Origin: Pholis gunnellus
Taxonomy: Eukaryota > Chordata > Actinopteri > Perciformes > Pholidae
Length of the DNA: 64,000 nucleotides
Assembly: GCA_910591455.2 (NCBI GenBank)
Contig: OU342819.1
Location: 7,697,333-7,761,332 of the forward strand
Direction of reading: 5' to 3'
The notes beneath the pieces were generated by a model. It made no database searches, was not told the DNA's origin, and saw only the letters and a list, made by a program, of their open reading frames with translations. Both the position numbers and the translations under genes were made by a program. Position 1 is the stretch's first letter. Every line of letters starts with the position of its first letter. Below, in pieces: positions 1 through 12,299 of this stretch.

Positions 1-433
1 TGGTCATGACAGCGGAGCAGAGGACGCTCTGGACTCCGCCCCACCATTCTGCTTCCTCACTATGGGGATGGGTAAGATCTACCTGCCCCAGCACAACTAC
101 CACCACCACAGTAGCCATGGGAACGGTATCCGAGACCCCATCACCAACGGCAACGGCCCCTCCTCGTCCGCGGGCCTCACCTACCCGCTGCCCCCTCGGC
201 TCGGCGTGTGCCTTGACTTTGAGAAGGGTCGCGTCACCTTCTATGATGCCCACTCCCTTCGGCCTCTGTGGGAAGGTCACGTGGATTGCTCCGGCCCCGT
301 GTGCCCGGCGTTCTGCTTCATTGGCGGGGGGGCTCTGCAGCTGCAGGAGCTGGTAGCCAATCGCAATGCGGACCAGACTCCGGTCAGAAGGGTAACCATC
401 CAACCCCGGGTCTCCAACTCAAAGAACAACTGA
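1..433 (+). CDS. trim46: TRIM46-like E3 ligase, last coding exon (partial, 5' end outside window)
   Basis: This is the C-terminal end of a B30.2/SPRY domain from a C-I (COS-box) TRIM protein. TRIM46 organises parallel microtubule bundles in the proximal axon. The frame is open from base 2, runs through the window edge and stops with TGA at 431-433; no splice acceptor is visible, so the exon begins upstream. Diagnostic blocks are LGVCLDFEKGRVTFYDA (the SPRY 'LDxE/xFYDA' strand pair, close to MID1 LLDYDNGSIAFYDA) and CSGPVCPAFCFIGGGALQL (the 'PVCPxF' end of the domain). A His/Asn/Gly/Ser-rich loop (about bases 92-180) separates them from the preceding strand. The last ~25 residues are polar and probably disordered. 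The family call is firm. The choice of TRIM46 over TRIM36 or MID relatives rests largely on the adjacent dpm3 and efna1, which neighbour TRIM46 in human 1q22. Confidence 0.8.
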   Translation, partial: GHDSGAEDALDSAPPFCFLTMGMGKIYLPQHNYHHHSSHGNGIRDPITNGNGPSSSAGLTYPLPPRLGVCLDFEKGRVTFYDAHSLRPLWEGHVDCSGPVCPAFCFIGGGALQLQELVANRNADQTPVRRVTIQPRVSNSKNN

Positions 434-1117
434 CGGCTGATCTGAGGTCATAGGTCATATGGTTATTTGGAATGTAATTGGTAATTGTGAAGTATTTACT
501 CAGCTAGAGCGAAAAAGTTAGAAATCTCAGCGATTTTGTTTTGTATTTTATTTTCTTTGTACAAGATAATGTTTCTATAGCAACAAATATGCAATGTAAT
601 TAAGTTTATAACATTTTTGTTATATGCAGTTTTGCAAGAGTTATTGCTTACGTAGTGTCTGGGATATCCAGCACTTCATATTATGTTATATCTTTGATGC
701 TTGCACTTGTAGCCAGGCTATATTGCATACATTTATAAAGCTAATGTAGATACAGCGCCACACAATGTCGTCCTCTCTGTAGAAGCTTTTACTCTGTTAT
801 TTCATGCCCTTAATGTTTAAAGCTTAAGAACTCTTATGTTTTAGAGATATATTTGTATGTAAAAAAAAAAAAAAAAGGCCTTGACTATTGAATCTATAAC
901 TAAACTTGTGTTTAACCACACAGATTTCACCCGTTATGATCCCCAACCAAAGCTATTGTTTTTCTGGGATGTAAATGTGGTAAATTAGAGATAGAGAGGA
1001 ACAATGAGGCAATACTGTAATTAGAAGCTCCAATTATACCTCTGCTGCACAGCTAATCACTAGTTCCCGCAATTCTGTTTGTGCATTGCTGTTTTGTGTT
1101 TCAAAGACATGAGTCTG

Positions 1118-1169
<52 letters not shown>

Positions 1170-1395
1170 GCCTATGCGCATGGGTGCGTGTGGTTTGACT
1201 GATAACAGCATTGATTCATTGGCTGACGGTGAAAAGTTGTTTTCTTGCAAACAATGCTTTTTTTTGTGTTTTTTTCAACCTTGCTTGATTGTAAGTTAAT
1301 GAGCAGCGCTTCTTATGAAATGATTAGTAGATTAAATCCATGTGAACTTCACCTGCTGGCAGAATATTTGCAAAATAAAATTACATACACTACCG
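434..1395 (+). other. trim46: trim46 3' UTR with poly(A) signal at 1374-1379
   Basis: AT-rich noncoding sequence follows the trim46 stop. It holds a 16-base A tract near 860-876, a (TG)n microsatellite and a canonical AATAAA at 1374-1379, the first convincing signal downstream of the stop. The real cleavage site is unknown because a Tc1 relic begins at 1386, inside the usual 10-30-base cleavage zone. A second AATAAA lies just past the transposon at 1755-1760. The UTR end given here is an inference. Confidence 0.5.
1119..1163. repeat. (TG)n microsatellite
   Basis: About 22 uninterrupted TG units in the trim46 3' UTR. It produces a Cys/Val-repeat reading frame that is not a gene. Confidence 0.97.
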
Positions 1396-1747
1396 TTCAA
1401 AAGTTTGGGGTCACTTAGAAATGTCCTTATTTCTCAAAGAAAATTTCTTTCAATGAAGATAACATTAAATTAATCAGAACTCTCTATACATTGTTAATGT
1501 GGTTAATGACTATTCTAGGTGGAAACGTCTGGTTTTTAATGAAATATCTACATAGGAGTATCTGGAGCATCACATTTGTGGGTTCGATTATACTCTCAAC
1601 ATGGCCAGAAAAAGAGAACTTTCATGTGAAACTCGCCAGTCTATTCTTGTTCTTAGAAATGAAGCTATTCCATGCGAGAAATTGCGAAGAAACTGAAAAT
1701 TGACACGAAATTGTCTGGGTGACCCCAAACTTTTGAACGGTAGTGTA
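1386..1747 (+). mobile_element. Internally deleted Tc1/mariner-type DNA transposon
   Basis: A 29-bp perfect terminal inverted repeat, counting the duplicated TA target, occupies 1386-1414 and 1719-1747; its outer part reads TACACTACCGTTCAAAAG. The TA at each outer edge fits Tc1-superfamily insertion. The left interior matches the well-known fish Tc1 5' region. A start codon at 1601 opens the first ~30 codons of the transposase, after which the element jumps straight to the right inverted repeat. Full-length relatives are about 1.2-1.6 kb, so roughly 1 kb is missing and the copy cannot be autonomous. Confidence 0.93.
1601..1700 (+). pseudogene. Tc1 transposase N-terminal remnant
   Basis: Translation from the ATG at 1601 gives MARKRELSCETRQSILVLRN, the start of the paired-like/HTH DNA-binding region of fish Tc1 transposases. 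The family normally continues with EGYSMREIAKKLK. Here one base is missing after the codon for E, so the continuation (Y-S-M-R-E-I-A-K-K) is encoded in the next frame. The rest of the DNA-binding domain and the whole DDE catalytic domain are deleted. The copy is dead. Confidence 0.85.
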
Positions 1748-4499
1748 AATACTAAATAAACGCAAATTTGAATTACTAAAACACCTTCTGTTTCCTTTTG
1801 ATGTTGTTTTATTCTGATCTGAATTCTGCTCCATTCCAGAATTCATTGTTGCAATCTTCTCTGAGAGGATGACGCTCTCCTGTTTCACCACTAGAGTGCA
1901 GCAAGTCATAGTAGAAGACAGATATCTCCAACCTCATCTGAACACACTGCAGCTATTGTAACGGTCAGAATATTTATATTTGGAAAGAAAAATAATTGGA
2001 CCCATTTTCCATACAAATGGTCCTTCTTTATAGGATGTTGGCAGACGCACACTTTGAAATGTGCGGTTAAAAATTGGAAACCGGAAAAACTGGCATAGTT
2101 TTCCAAATCTCCTAAAACTATAGTTTATATAGGCTACTACCTGCCTTTTTTTGTTACGTTCTCATTTAACAGCACCGTTTCTGGCTTTACTTACAGTTCA
2201 TTTGTTATTTATTCTTTTGAAAGGTACTGTGTATAATTCAAGGTGAAATATGAGACAATGAGATGAAGAAAAGAGGGAGAATTTAAAGTCAGTGACAAAA
2301 TAAATATGTTTAACTCTTACCATATATCCATTGCCACGCTTTGATTGATTGTCACCGATTGCCATAATAATATATGACTCCATACCAGCACACAAACCTT
2401 TATATTTGTTGGCCGATCTGGACAACCATCATAAAGTAAAACTAGACGACTCATGCCAAGTCTTGATATATACAGAATAGCATTTCCTGCCAAAAGGTCT
2501 CTTGTATGAATGTATGAGTTCATGTGTAGAAATTACCATGAATCAAACTTTATTGTTTACACACATGCAATAAAAAGTTGACTTAACAGCAGACGTAAAA
2601 TACATGTCCTTGAGTCCTGCATGGCCTCTGATCTACTGCATATAACATCAGTTTAGTTTCATAAATTGCAAAAGACGCCACCTATTGGCTAATCACAGTT
2701 TAAAATAGGAAACAGACTTGATGGAGAGATTCTGGCTCAATGAAACACCTTGGATAAGAATAATGCATAGTGATGACCATCTGCTTTTGATCGAGATATT
2801 AACACCTCACATGTGTAGGTACTTAGCATTCCTTATGTAAATGTAATGTAAATCGCTGGCGTTTACCTTTTATGAGCTTCAATATGAAAATCCACATGTG
2901 TGTTTAATTGGACCAACATTAAAGGGGAAACTGTTGGGGGATTTGGGTTTGCTTCGACCACAAAGGGAAAATAAAAATGTAGAAGAAGAAAAAAAAAAAA
3001 AAAAGAGAGTTGAATCGAGAAAAAATATATCTAAAGCGCACAGCCTTGACACAAGCCAAGGTTCTTGTTTAACGTCCTAATACACACAGATAAAAGTACT
3101 GCCTCCAAAGGGAGGTTTAGCTCTGATCCCCCATGATATAGAAGAAGCGGAATGTACAGTAAAGCATGAATACAGCACGGCACAGCCCTCCACCCACCCC
3201 CTTGAGCTTGCTGCACCTCTCTTCTTTAGTCCAAATCTGTAACAGATTGGGTTTAGTCTGACTGGAGGTATGCAGCCACAACACCACATGTAGGGGTCTG
3301 CATAATCCCTCCACTAAGTATTAAGCACACAGCATGGGCATTCTTTTAAAGAGCTGGCAGGAATTACCAATACATAATCTCCATGATCATCATTTAACAT
3401 AGTTCAGTGGGAGAGCATGGGGGGAGGGAATCGTCGGAATATATGAGGGATCTAAAAGCTGTATGCAATCTGTGAGAGACAGTGTGCGGTGCCATCTGGA
3501 GAACACATAGACAAAGTCTGTCGGAATCCTCTCACCCAACTGTCTTAAACAACATGAAGCTACATCACATGTCCGAGACCTGATTTGTTTGTTGAATCTG
3601 CTGTGTGGTTTCTATAGCCTGAAGAGGAATACGTTGTTTATGGGGAACCTGCTTGAAACGATTCTGCTGAGTTGAGACCATTAGCGTGGATCTCTGCGGT
3701 GGAGGCCTGCAGTAGGAATTAAGTAGGCAGGGGGTGGAATAAAATGTGGAAATGTGTTTCCGCTGCAAGCTGCAGTTCATGACAGCTGCTCCCTGCGCTT
3801 TATAGTCGTGGACTTTTCATTCGATTGAAGATTAATTATTCATCTTCATAAGCACAAACCTCCACATTACAATCACAAGAGGTGGCGTCTCTTAATTTCT
3901 GCCTCCCCATATGAAACCGGTTATTTCTGGAGCAATTTAATCACACCCACGTCATTCATTTCTCTTACTCGGTTTGCTCTGCCTTAAAACTCAATAACGT
4001 TGCCTTGATATTATTCTTCCAGACGCGGCCACAGCTGAAACATTTATTTTTCTCCTTCTCGTCCATCCATCCATCCACCCATGAGACGGAGAGGCATGAA
4101 TAATATACTACTTCCTGCTTTTATCTCACTGATAATCTGAATAGAGGTAGAAGGGGGAAAAAAAATCAATCAGCTAAATGTTGGCTAAGAGGATTTGAGG
4201 GGCATGGCTGGGCCGTCTTCCGTCACTATAATAAATGAAGGGTGACAGTAATGCTACACTGAGCCCATATGGCCACATACTGTAACCTAGTGCACTGCAA
4301 CTGTGAGAGAAGACACAGGGCTAATTCAGTATAACATTTACGCTACAGTGGCATATCCTCCTGTATTGGATTGCACTTTGTTTTTCTCTGCCTAATGATG
4401 CAATGAGTAGTATGCAATGCTTGGTAGTTTACTGCATAAATCAAACTGCACACAGTGCACAATTGGACAATTACAGTGCCCTCTGACATCAAAGGCTAT
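1748..4499. other. Intergenic, no gene seen
   Basis: AT-rich, single-copy-looking sequence between trim46 and dpm3. Open frames are short with no recognisable domains. A 16-base A tract lies near 2990 and a short (CCAT)n run near 4065-4082. I see no RNA gene or known repeat here. Confidence 0.6.
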
Positions 4500-4670
4500 A
4501 TTACAGGAATGGTTTGACATCTCAGGAACTTCGCTTATTCGCCTGCTTGCTAAGAGTTACATGAGAAGATCGATGCCACTCTCGTGTTTGTTCACTAAAT
4601 ATAAGTCGTTTGGCCTGCAGCTGGGTAGCTTAGCTTAGCATGAAGACCGTAGATGGTATAAAATACCCTA
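4500..4670 (+). repeat. Dispersed fold-back repeat, family A, copy 1 (partial)
   Basis: This stretch carries the family's left-arm signature: 'gagttacatgagaagatcgatgccactctcgtg' at 4552-4584 and GGGTAGCTTAGCTTAGCATG at 4622-4641. The same order of blocks recurs at 47.6, 50.2, 56.3 and 62.1 kb. The downstream part of the repeat is absent. Confidence 0.7.
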
Positions 4671-7600
4671 CAGAGAAATAAAACTGTTTTCTTTACCGTT
4701 ACCTTTTGCTTGATCCGGTTTGTTTTTAACAAAGTCTCCTTCGGAGAGGTCTCGCTGTCGAAATCACCTAAATATTCAACCATGACATTGAAAATCTTTC
4801 AGATGAGACTAAGCTACGCTTTCTGTACTCCAACACAACAAACCCCCACAACACTCTTCAACTCTCACTTTCCACTGTTCACATGACACAATAACAAACA
4901 GATCTATTACATTTCAAGCGAAACGTAATAGAAAAAACGTTTTAGTTTGTTTTCCTTTCCTTTCCATAACAGGGTCCAGGTTGAAAAATACCAAAGTTAC
5001 CTTTTAGAAAGGTCATGCTATGTTGAGGTTAATGTTCCCGCTGCCTCCAAGTGACTAAAATGAAAGCTATCTCAGGTTTAACTAGTCTGCAATGTGGGGA
5101 TGTTATCCTTTAGAAACGATTTAATTCTGAACCCAAAATAATGGTTCACTGGTTTGAACCATTAAAATCTGTCTTTTGGATCACGAGTGTGAAGTGGACC
5201 AAACTATATTACACAGCTTTTGGCCCTAAAGTGGAACTTTAAGGCTGGCGTAAAAATTCAGATATATATCTCTACAGTCTGTCTGTACCTAGGATATTAT
5301 TGTTTCCATAAAACCGAGGTGTGGAATAACATTTTAGCCAGACTAATGGCTCAGAATTCTTTGTAAGAAATGGTGTGAGCAGGTGTGGGACCATTGCACG
5401 TGTGGTTGGAAACCATGATTTCTGGTTGAGCTTTACGTACTATGTGACAGATCCATTCAGGGAGTAAGTAAGTCAGGACGCAGCATATTTTGTGTGGTTC
5501 TCCACCTTGGTCAAAAACGTGCTGAGTCGGACCTCAATAGCCCCTGCACTGTTAAAATTCCAGGGTCTCTGAAAAGTGAAAGGCAAGTCAAATCAGTGTG
5601 TCAACAGGGGATCTGTAAACCACACGTTTCCTGGACGGCTCTGTCAAGACCAGCTGTGCATACATCATAGCCTGCATGATCCGTGTGTACAGAAAGAAAG
5701 AAATAAAAGACAGACGGGGGGGGGAGAGACAGAAACAAAGACAGAAACAGACGTGAAACAACACACACCGACAGGCGTACACAAAAGGAGGAGGGGGAGT
5801 TGGTACTTGATCTGTGAGAAGAGAAAAACAGTCTAACCACGTCTCTGAAGTCTGACAACTCCATAGTCCTATCTGTTACCATGTCAATACTTCACAACAG
5901 CCCACCCCGGCCGCCTCGTCTGTCCCTCCTCACCTTCCAGATGCTCACGCAGTGAAGGGGTGAAAGGTTGGCAGGTGCCTGGGGGAGCGGCAATGAGCCT
6001 CAGGGGTCAGATTTCTGGGAGGTCAAGCACTCGCAGTCTTTGGAGTTGAACGAGCGGGGAGAGAGGGGGTGGAAGGGGGGGGGGGACAATATGGCTAGTG
6101 TCCAGAGCAGGAGATAGACGAGACCACAGAGCAATAGTCTCGCCAAACCAACTTCATTTACGGGCATCGACAGACAGCCACGCCTGCCTGAGGTGGCCAC
6201 AATCAGCTTTCAGGGTATTACCCACTGCCCACCACAAATCCATAATCCCTGACCTTTTGCATTCCCAACATAAAGTCGATGACAGTCACGAGGGCATCGA
6301 CAAATGTACAGTGAATTTGTGCGATTCCGATTGCAAAACTGACCCGTAATCCTTTCAGTGGCGGTTATTGACCTACTTCTCAATCATTAAACTCTGTGGC
6401 TTATTTAAATGCAAATTGCATTGTAATTAGTCTGTAGAATCAATCAACAGCATATCGATGTGTGCCCGGATCACTGAGCCCCCATGATTCCTCTGATCAT
6501 GCAAAGCAACATGACTCCAGCCCTGAACGCCGGGCCTAATCTAGTGGAGCAGAGAAGGACATCGTCTGCATAATGAGAGACCAAAGGCAATTTATTGAAT
6601 GCAGGCAGTGATGCTGACTGGACTTAATGAGTTTTCGCATGTATCTTCATGTTTAGCTTGCCGTGTTTGGCTATCTAACGCGTGACCCATTTTCTCCAGA
6701 GCCCCTTCATTACATCAGTGAATCGAGGTGATAAAGTTCGCAATGTCTGCCCTGAAATCAATGTGGTATTGGCAAGAGATGTGTTACCCTGTTGATGGTT
6801 TACAGCTGCATACGGCAAGCAGTCAGATTCACCCCATACAGTAGCTACTTCTCCCTAACACCCGTGTGCAACGCATCTATCAAATGAAAACAATGTAGCG
6901 AGCAGATAAAACTACCGGACATCGCTCCCCTCTCTCTCCCATTACCATCCGTTATGTAAACACGAGATAAAGTCAGTTTGTTCTAGTCTAGACATGCAGC
7001 CCTACATCATCCGCCCCATGCCGCGCACACAGCACTGACCCACATTAATACATTTATAATCAATACCTCCCCAGGTCTCGTGCACAGACTCGCCCATCAG
7101 ACGTCGAAGGAAATTGTGCAGTCCAATTTAAAATGGCCCAGGGGGAACTTCCATAACGCATGTGCCAATTAGTTCCACTGTCAATAATGGTAATGCTAAA
7201 GGACATTGTGTTCCAGGGTGAGAGGGGAGGATGGATGGAGGGAGGAGGGAGACATCATCAAGCTTATGCCCGTTGTTCATTGTTAATGGCTGTTACACTG
7301 ACAAGAAGCATTTGATCACACACACACACACTCATTGTGGTCCGTGGACGTGGTTGAGGGGGTTGTGTTTAGGGGCAGAATTACACAACCCATGAAGATA
7401 ATAAGTAATGACGTCTTATAAAGGTCAACAAACAAAGCACTAGTAGGACAAACACAAGCCGTGTGATGAGATTCATTAGGACAGCGTGGAGAGAGAGAGA
7501 GAGAGGGGGGGGGGGGGGCGCATTCCTCTGTTGTTTCACTGCGGCCGTCACAGCAGCAGCTGAAACAGGTGCGTGTCTTTACTCGGGGGCACAGAGGGCA

Positions 7601-8340
7601 AGACAAGTGCTATTCTCACATGGTTCAGACTGGTCACACTTGACCACACTCTGACCTCGCACCCACTTGCGTGGCCCAGGACTTCATTAAGTAGGCCCTA
7701 AGTAGCGCAGGGGTCTCACAACTATTATCTCTGCAATTTAATACAGACTCTCCTTGTCCATAGTATGAACTTGGCTCAAGGATATTCATGAGCGGTGTGC
7801 TTATCAACGTCAAGACTTTTCGGCAGGCCTGCTTCGAATTTGGGACCCCCGATGAGCTGTATCACGGGGCCGCTCCAGCCCGATGCTTCTAGTTTGATTT
7901 GTGGTCACCTCACCTGTCTGAGGAGCCTCTTGTAAAGTCATCCCACGAACTCTGCTTCACTCAACATGGTCCGTCCAGGCACAAAAGGAATCCGCGAGGG
8001 CCAGGTGACGTTTCAAGTTGGACGCACAAAAGAGTGTTGAGAAGTACTCTCGTTCAAGGAGACAACACAAACCTAACCTTTGATTGGGAGAACAAAGGAC
8101 TTGCTGGGCTATCAATCGTCAAGTTTTTTCATTTTAGGTCTCATGTCTCAAGCTTTGACAATCAAGTCTGAAGTTTTGATGTCGTAAAAGGAAACTTTTT
8201 AACACAGGTTTGAAGGGAAAATCTTCAAATACTGTGTTCAGCATTGACAGACCTGTGAATCGTTTGCATGATAGCTGTTCTGTCTTTATTTGTTTATTTC
8301 ATTATGTGATGGAATCATGTTTATTTCTAGTGTATTTTCT
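4671..8340. other. Intergenic, no gene seen
   Basis: No coding exon is recognisable. The sequence includes a (GA)n/poly-G patch at 7490-7518 and an AT-rich stretch at 6400-6430 with an octamer-like ATGCAAAT at 6409-6416. The latter could belong to a regulatory element but has no other support. Confidence 0.55.
7505..7518. repeat. Poly-G tract after (GA)n
   Basis: Fourteen G residues directly follow a (GA)n run at about 7490-7504. Simple sequence with no gene. Confidence 0.95.
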
Positions 8341-8465
8341 ATAAAAGAAGTACTTTATTAATCCCTCATTGGGGAAATACATGTTTCACACTTTGTTATA
8401 AGTCATTACACAATAGGGCTGAAACACACACATCACACAAACGACCTAAAGACGTGCATTAGTAA
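8341..8465 (-). mobile_element. Probable 3' end of a fish LINE (remnant)
   Basis: The block 'tactttattaatccctcattggggaaatac' near 8351-8380 resembles the common fish LINE 3' terminus (TTTATTGATCCC...GGGGAAATT), seen here in reverse. Only this tail is recognisable and no reverse transcriptase sequence is attached. The family name is not certain. Confidence 0.4.
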
Positions 8466-9008
8466 GGGAGTCTGCCACTAGTTGGAAACAATTATGCCTG
8501 ACAAAATAAAAGCTATTAACATTACTTTTCTCTTTTCTCAGCCAAAGACCGACTGAAGAATAAGTTGTTAACTTGAGACTTTTGGCCCCAAAACACTTAG
8601 AAGAAGCTATATTACGGCTCAATTCTTCAGATTTTCGAACGGGGTGATTATGGGATTTCTTGGGTTGCGTTGATCAACTAGAACCAGTTCCTCATCAAGT
8701 TTGAGGTGAGAAAAGCGGTCGTAAAATAATGATTTTCTAATGTCTGTCTTCACTTCAATCAGCCCTAATAGTTTACCGATTGGTCTGACATTTAGCTGCC
8801 GGGCTCAGTCTGTTTACTTTCTTCCCAGACCAACATTTCCCAGAAGAACCTTTTAAAGATTTCGGCTGGTTTTGCCAGGCTCACGTCTCCTTCCTGCGCT
8901 TTGGGCACCCGACGAATATCAGTTCTCTCTCTTCCACCAGCGACAAAACCCCTGGAACATGGACATGTGACGCACTTTTAGTCACCCTTTCCTTTTCCCA
9001 AACACATC

Positions 9009-9017
9009 CACACACAC

Positions 9018-9050
<33 letters not shown>
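9009..9050. repeat. (CA)n microsatellite
   Basis: About 42 bp of CA repeats with one CG interruption near the left end. Confidence 0.97.
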
Positions 9051-9054
<4 letters not shown>

Positions 9055-9659
9055 TCTAATGACAACACAACACACAGCTATGGTCTCCAGCTCAGGAAAC
9101 AGAGGGTTCCTGTTTTTGAGTCCAAGCTCCATTGTTATCTTAAACAGCGTTTTGACAGTACATTTTCTCTCCCGCTCTCTCCTTCTGTCTGGTTTTCTCT
9201 GCCTCCCCAGCTCTTGCTTCACACCCTTGCTTCACACCCTTGAGATATTACCCAGTTATTATCCAGCCAAATCTTGATCCCCATACAGCCCTTTCTAGCA
9301 CACATTCTTATCTGGACCTTTCACTCTACTAATATTGACAAAGCCATGAGATAGAGTCAACACAACCCTCCATTACCACTTTTCCTGCTTTATCTATGCG
9401 CCTTATCTTCGCTCTGTGGATAGAGTCACACAGTCCCCTCATATTTCTGCGCTTGAGGATCAAGTATCCCCTCGGCCGCCGCTCCGTCTCTGCCGATCCC
9501 TCACTGTCTTCATGCTCTTTTCTCATTCCTTCAGCCTCTGCTGCCATACTCGCTCCTTTGTGGGAACCGAGTTGCTGCATGCAGTCTATTGCGCAGTCTA
9601 AGGTGTTAGGGGGATTGAAGAAAAGTCTGGATAAGCAACAGCTGGATTTAATGCACCAT

Positions 9660-10060
9660 TAAGGTCATTGGTTGTTCAAGCTGCACCTGCAAATCCCCTG
9701 ATTTCACCCCCACCCACCCACCCCACCCCCCTGTCTAAACCTCTCTCCCCTGTCTGCTCCCTCCTCTCCTCTTTTCTCTGTTGCCCTCTCCTCTTTCGTC
9801 CAAATACTCAGCTCTCCCTTTCTTTTTCATTTCTGGCCCTCTCAGCTTTCTCGCTCTTGCCCTGTCAACTATGAAATCCCCCCCTCTCTCTCTCTTCTCT
9901 GGTTCTTTATCGGGAGTAACTGCTGCCGCTGCTTCACCTCTCTCTCTCTCTCATTCTGCCTCCCTACATCCCTGTCTCGTTTTCTGTCTCACTCTGCATG
10001 TCTCCCTTTCCCGCCTTCTCTCTCTCTCATTCTCTCTGTTTCATTGCCCCTACCGCTCGC
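9660..10060. repeat. Polypyrimidine (CT-rich) tract
   Basis: The plus strand is strongly biased to C and T with several short (CT)n/(TC)n runs. This looks like degenerate simple sequence and explains the overlapping Ser/Leu/Pro reading frames. Confidence 0.75.
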
Positions 10061-11929
10061 AGGCTGTTGTGTTGTGTCTGCCAGGCCTTCTCGGGCTGGA
10101 GCGCAGGTTTCCTGAGTACTGGAACGGAACAGGAGCTGGCAGGGAGATACACTGAGAAACGCCAGCTCGACTGTTCCCACTGAGCGTCTCATAGTGATGC
10201 AACACGGGCAGGACACAGCACACGCTGTGATGTCTGTCATGATGCTGCATGTCATGGGTAATCCCACCTGGATTCAGTTTATTCTATCGATGCAGTGGAG
10301 TAGGATGATATCATATCACAACATATTAAGTCTCCACCTTTTAATTTACCAATATATTTCTTATAGACTTAAATTAGCATTTAGCCATTATTATAGAATT
10401 CACAGAAAAAGAAATGACCACAATTCATTCGTTAAAATTGATCTAGCAAAAGTATGCCAAACATTTATCGAGTTCAACTTCTCATATTTTGGGATCTCTT
10501 TTCCCAGGTTTAAATTCTTTGTTGGACGTTTATGATTGTGAAGATGTTTCCTTCCTCATTTTTCAGAGATTTTACTGCATTAAATGGGGAAATTATTGAA
10601 AGCAACACATCAATCAATAATGGAAGTACTCATTAGCTGCAGCTTCTTGTGTCGCAGCTGCTTGTGAGGAAACTCGAGCGAAGTAAACGGTCGCAAACAT
10701 TTAGGGCGCAGCGTATATCTTGGACGTTACACAAAGCCACAAAGCCATTCACAAGATAAAGCATCTTCGAACAACATTGCAGACTTGGAAAGATAATTGT
10801 TGATTTCAGGATTTCGAGATTTATGTTTCAGCAAACAGACATAAACCCTGACTATCTTCCAGTCTTGCATATAACAGTCTCCATAAACAGAAGCAACAGG
10901 CTTTACCCCTCTGGCAGACGCACAGATCGTCACTCACACCATTAACACTGGTGCAGACAAACATAAACACCATCGTCCTAAGAATAACTCTCCATTTTTC
11001 CCCAAAGAATGATGTTTATTTCTCAGTGGCTCTTTAGTGCGTCCCTGTCCCCAGCTAACTGAATGATGTTTACGTCTCCCACTCCTCCCGATTTCACCCT
11101 GGAGAGGTCTGTGCCCTCTGCACCTGGACAGTTCACCTCCCTGAATGAACGGACGTGGCCCGTAGCACCCAAAGAGACACAGAGATCAAACAACAGTGTG
11201 CTCCCCGAGGCCCCTAATGAAATTGTTGTTGGATTCCTCGCTTTGGAATAACATTAGTATTTATGGATAGCTTTCAGCAAGCGCTAATGGTAAACTCATT
11301 TCCAAAATGGCTTTTCTAAATTAAGAGGATGGCACAGAGAAACAGTTAACGGTCTAATGTGAGTTAAAAGCCTGACTGGGGGCCTCATTATAGACTCAGT
11401 TGAAACAAATTGTTTTCTGTCTCTCAGCTGACAGGGTGCTAGTGTTGTTTATACATCCGCCAACAGTCTAGGGCAGCGGTTTAATGAAAAACATAAACAG
11501 CGACAACATTGAGATTTACTGAGAAGTATAATGAGGGAATGTAGTGATTCATTTTTTTGACCACTTTCTTCTCGCTCCACTTACAGAGAGGAGAATATCT
11601 ACAGCAAAACAGGACACATTCAATAAAGTATGAATTTAGTACAATAGTAACATGAACACAGTAATATATATGAATATAGATAGATACAAAAAGTTCAGGC
11701 TTTACATGTAAACATTATCATCGACACATTTAAAAATGTGAAAAAATATCTTTATTTATGTTTTTATTAGATCTCAAAGATTGTATTTGATGTCTACAAA
11801 TAATTAAAATAACTATTTAAGCTTTTAATAAAAGGTGTTTTTGATTGTGAATAATGACTTTTGCGAATAGTATGACCTTAATTAATCACAATTCAGTAGA
11901 TTTGTTGGAATTTCTGGAGCAACACTCCA

Positions 11930-12005
11930 GGCACTGACTCCATTTCCCATAAGGCGTCACGGCTTACGTCATAAAACTGCGCTGTGCTGAGGTGGCTTTC
12001 GAGAG
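11930..12005 (+). promoter_or_regulatory. dpm3: Putative dpm3 core promoter and first noncoding exon
   Basis: About 330 bp upstream of the dpm3 ATG is ACTCCATTTCCCATAAGGC (11937-11955), a near match to the ZNF143/SBS promoter motif ACTACATTTCCCAGCATGC. A CRE/ATF-like TTACGTCA follows at 11964-11971. A good splice donor (GAGAG|GTAAAC) sits at 12005/12006. These are typical of ubiquitously expressed vertebrate genes, which fits DPM3. The start site is inferred to lie between the CRE-like site and the donor. Confidence 0.55.
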
Positions 12006-12253
12006 GTAAACACATCGGATACCTTCTTCTAAATGCACTTATAGAACGAAATGCTATTTAAACGAATGAATCGTTCCCTTTAGTATCTGTCGTACGACTT
12101 ATTATTCCCGCCGCGTAATGTTATTTGCCGTTTGTCTTTCTCGTGTGTTGTATCCCAACGACAACGCTCAACGGCTAACACGGTGCTACCTTGGTGTGCT
12201 AAAGCTAAGCTAATTGAGTTTACAGCCTTCATAACCGTCCGTTTCTGCCTCAG
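12006..12253 (+). other. dpm3: Putative 5' UTR intron of dpm3
   Basis: A GTAAAC donor at 12006 and a polypyrimidine-CAG acceptor ending at 12253 (TTTCTGCCTCAG) would define a 248-bp intron, leaving 46 bases of UTR before the ATG. This is inferred from splice signals only. Confidence 0.4.
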
Positions 12254-12299
12254 GTTGTTTTGCGGCTGCTGACTTGAAATCCCCGCGGCAGCTCTCAAC

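Larger units (their letters stand above)
8466..11929. other. Intergenic, with simple-sequence tracts; no gene seen
   Basis: Contains a (CA)n run and a pyrimidine-rich stretch at about 9660-10060 (plus strand mostly C/T). That stretch gives long Leu/Ser/Pro-rich frames that I regard as spurious. AT-rich sequence at 11.5-11.9 kb leads into the dpm3 promoter. Confidence 0.6.
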
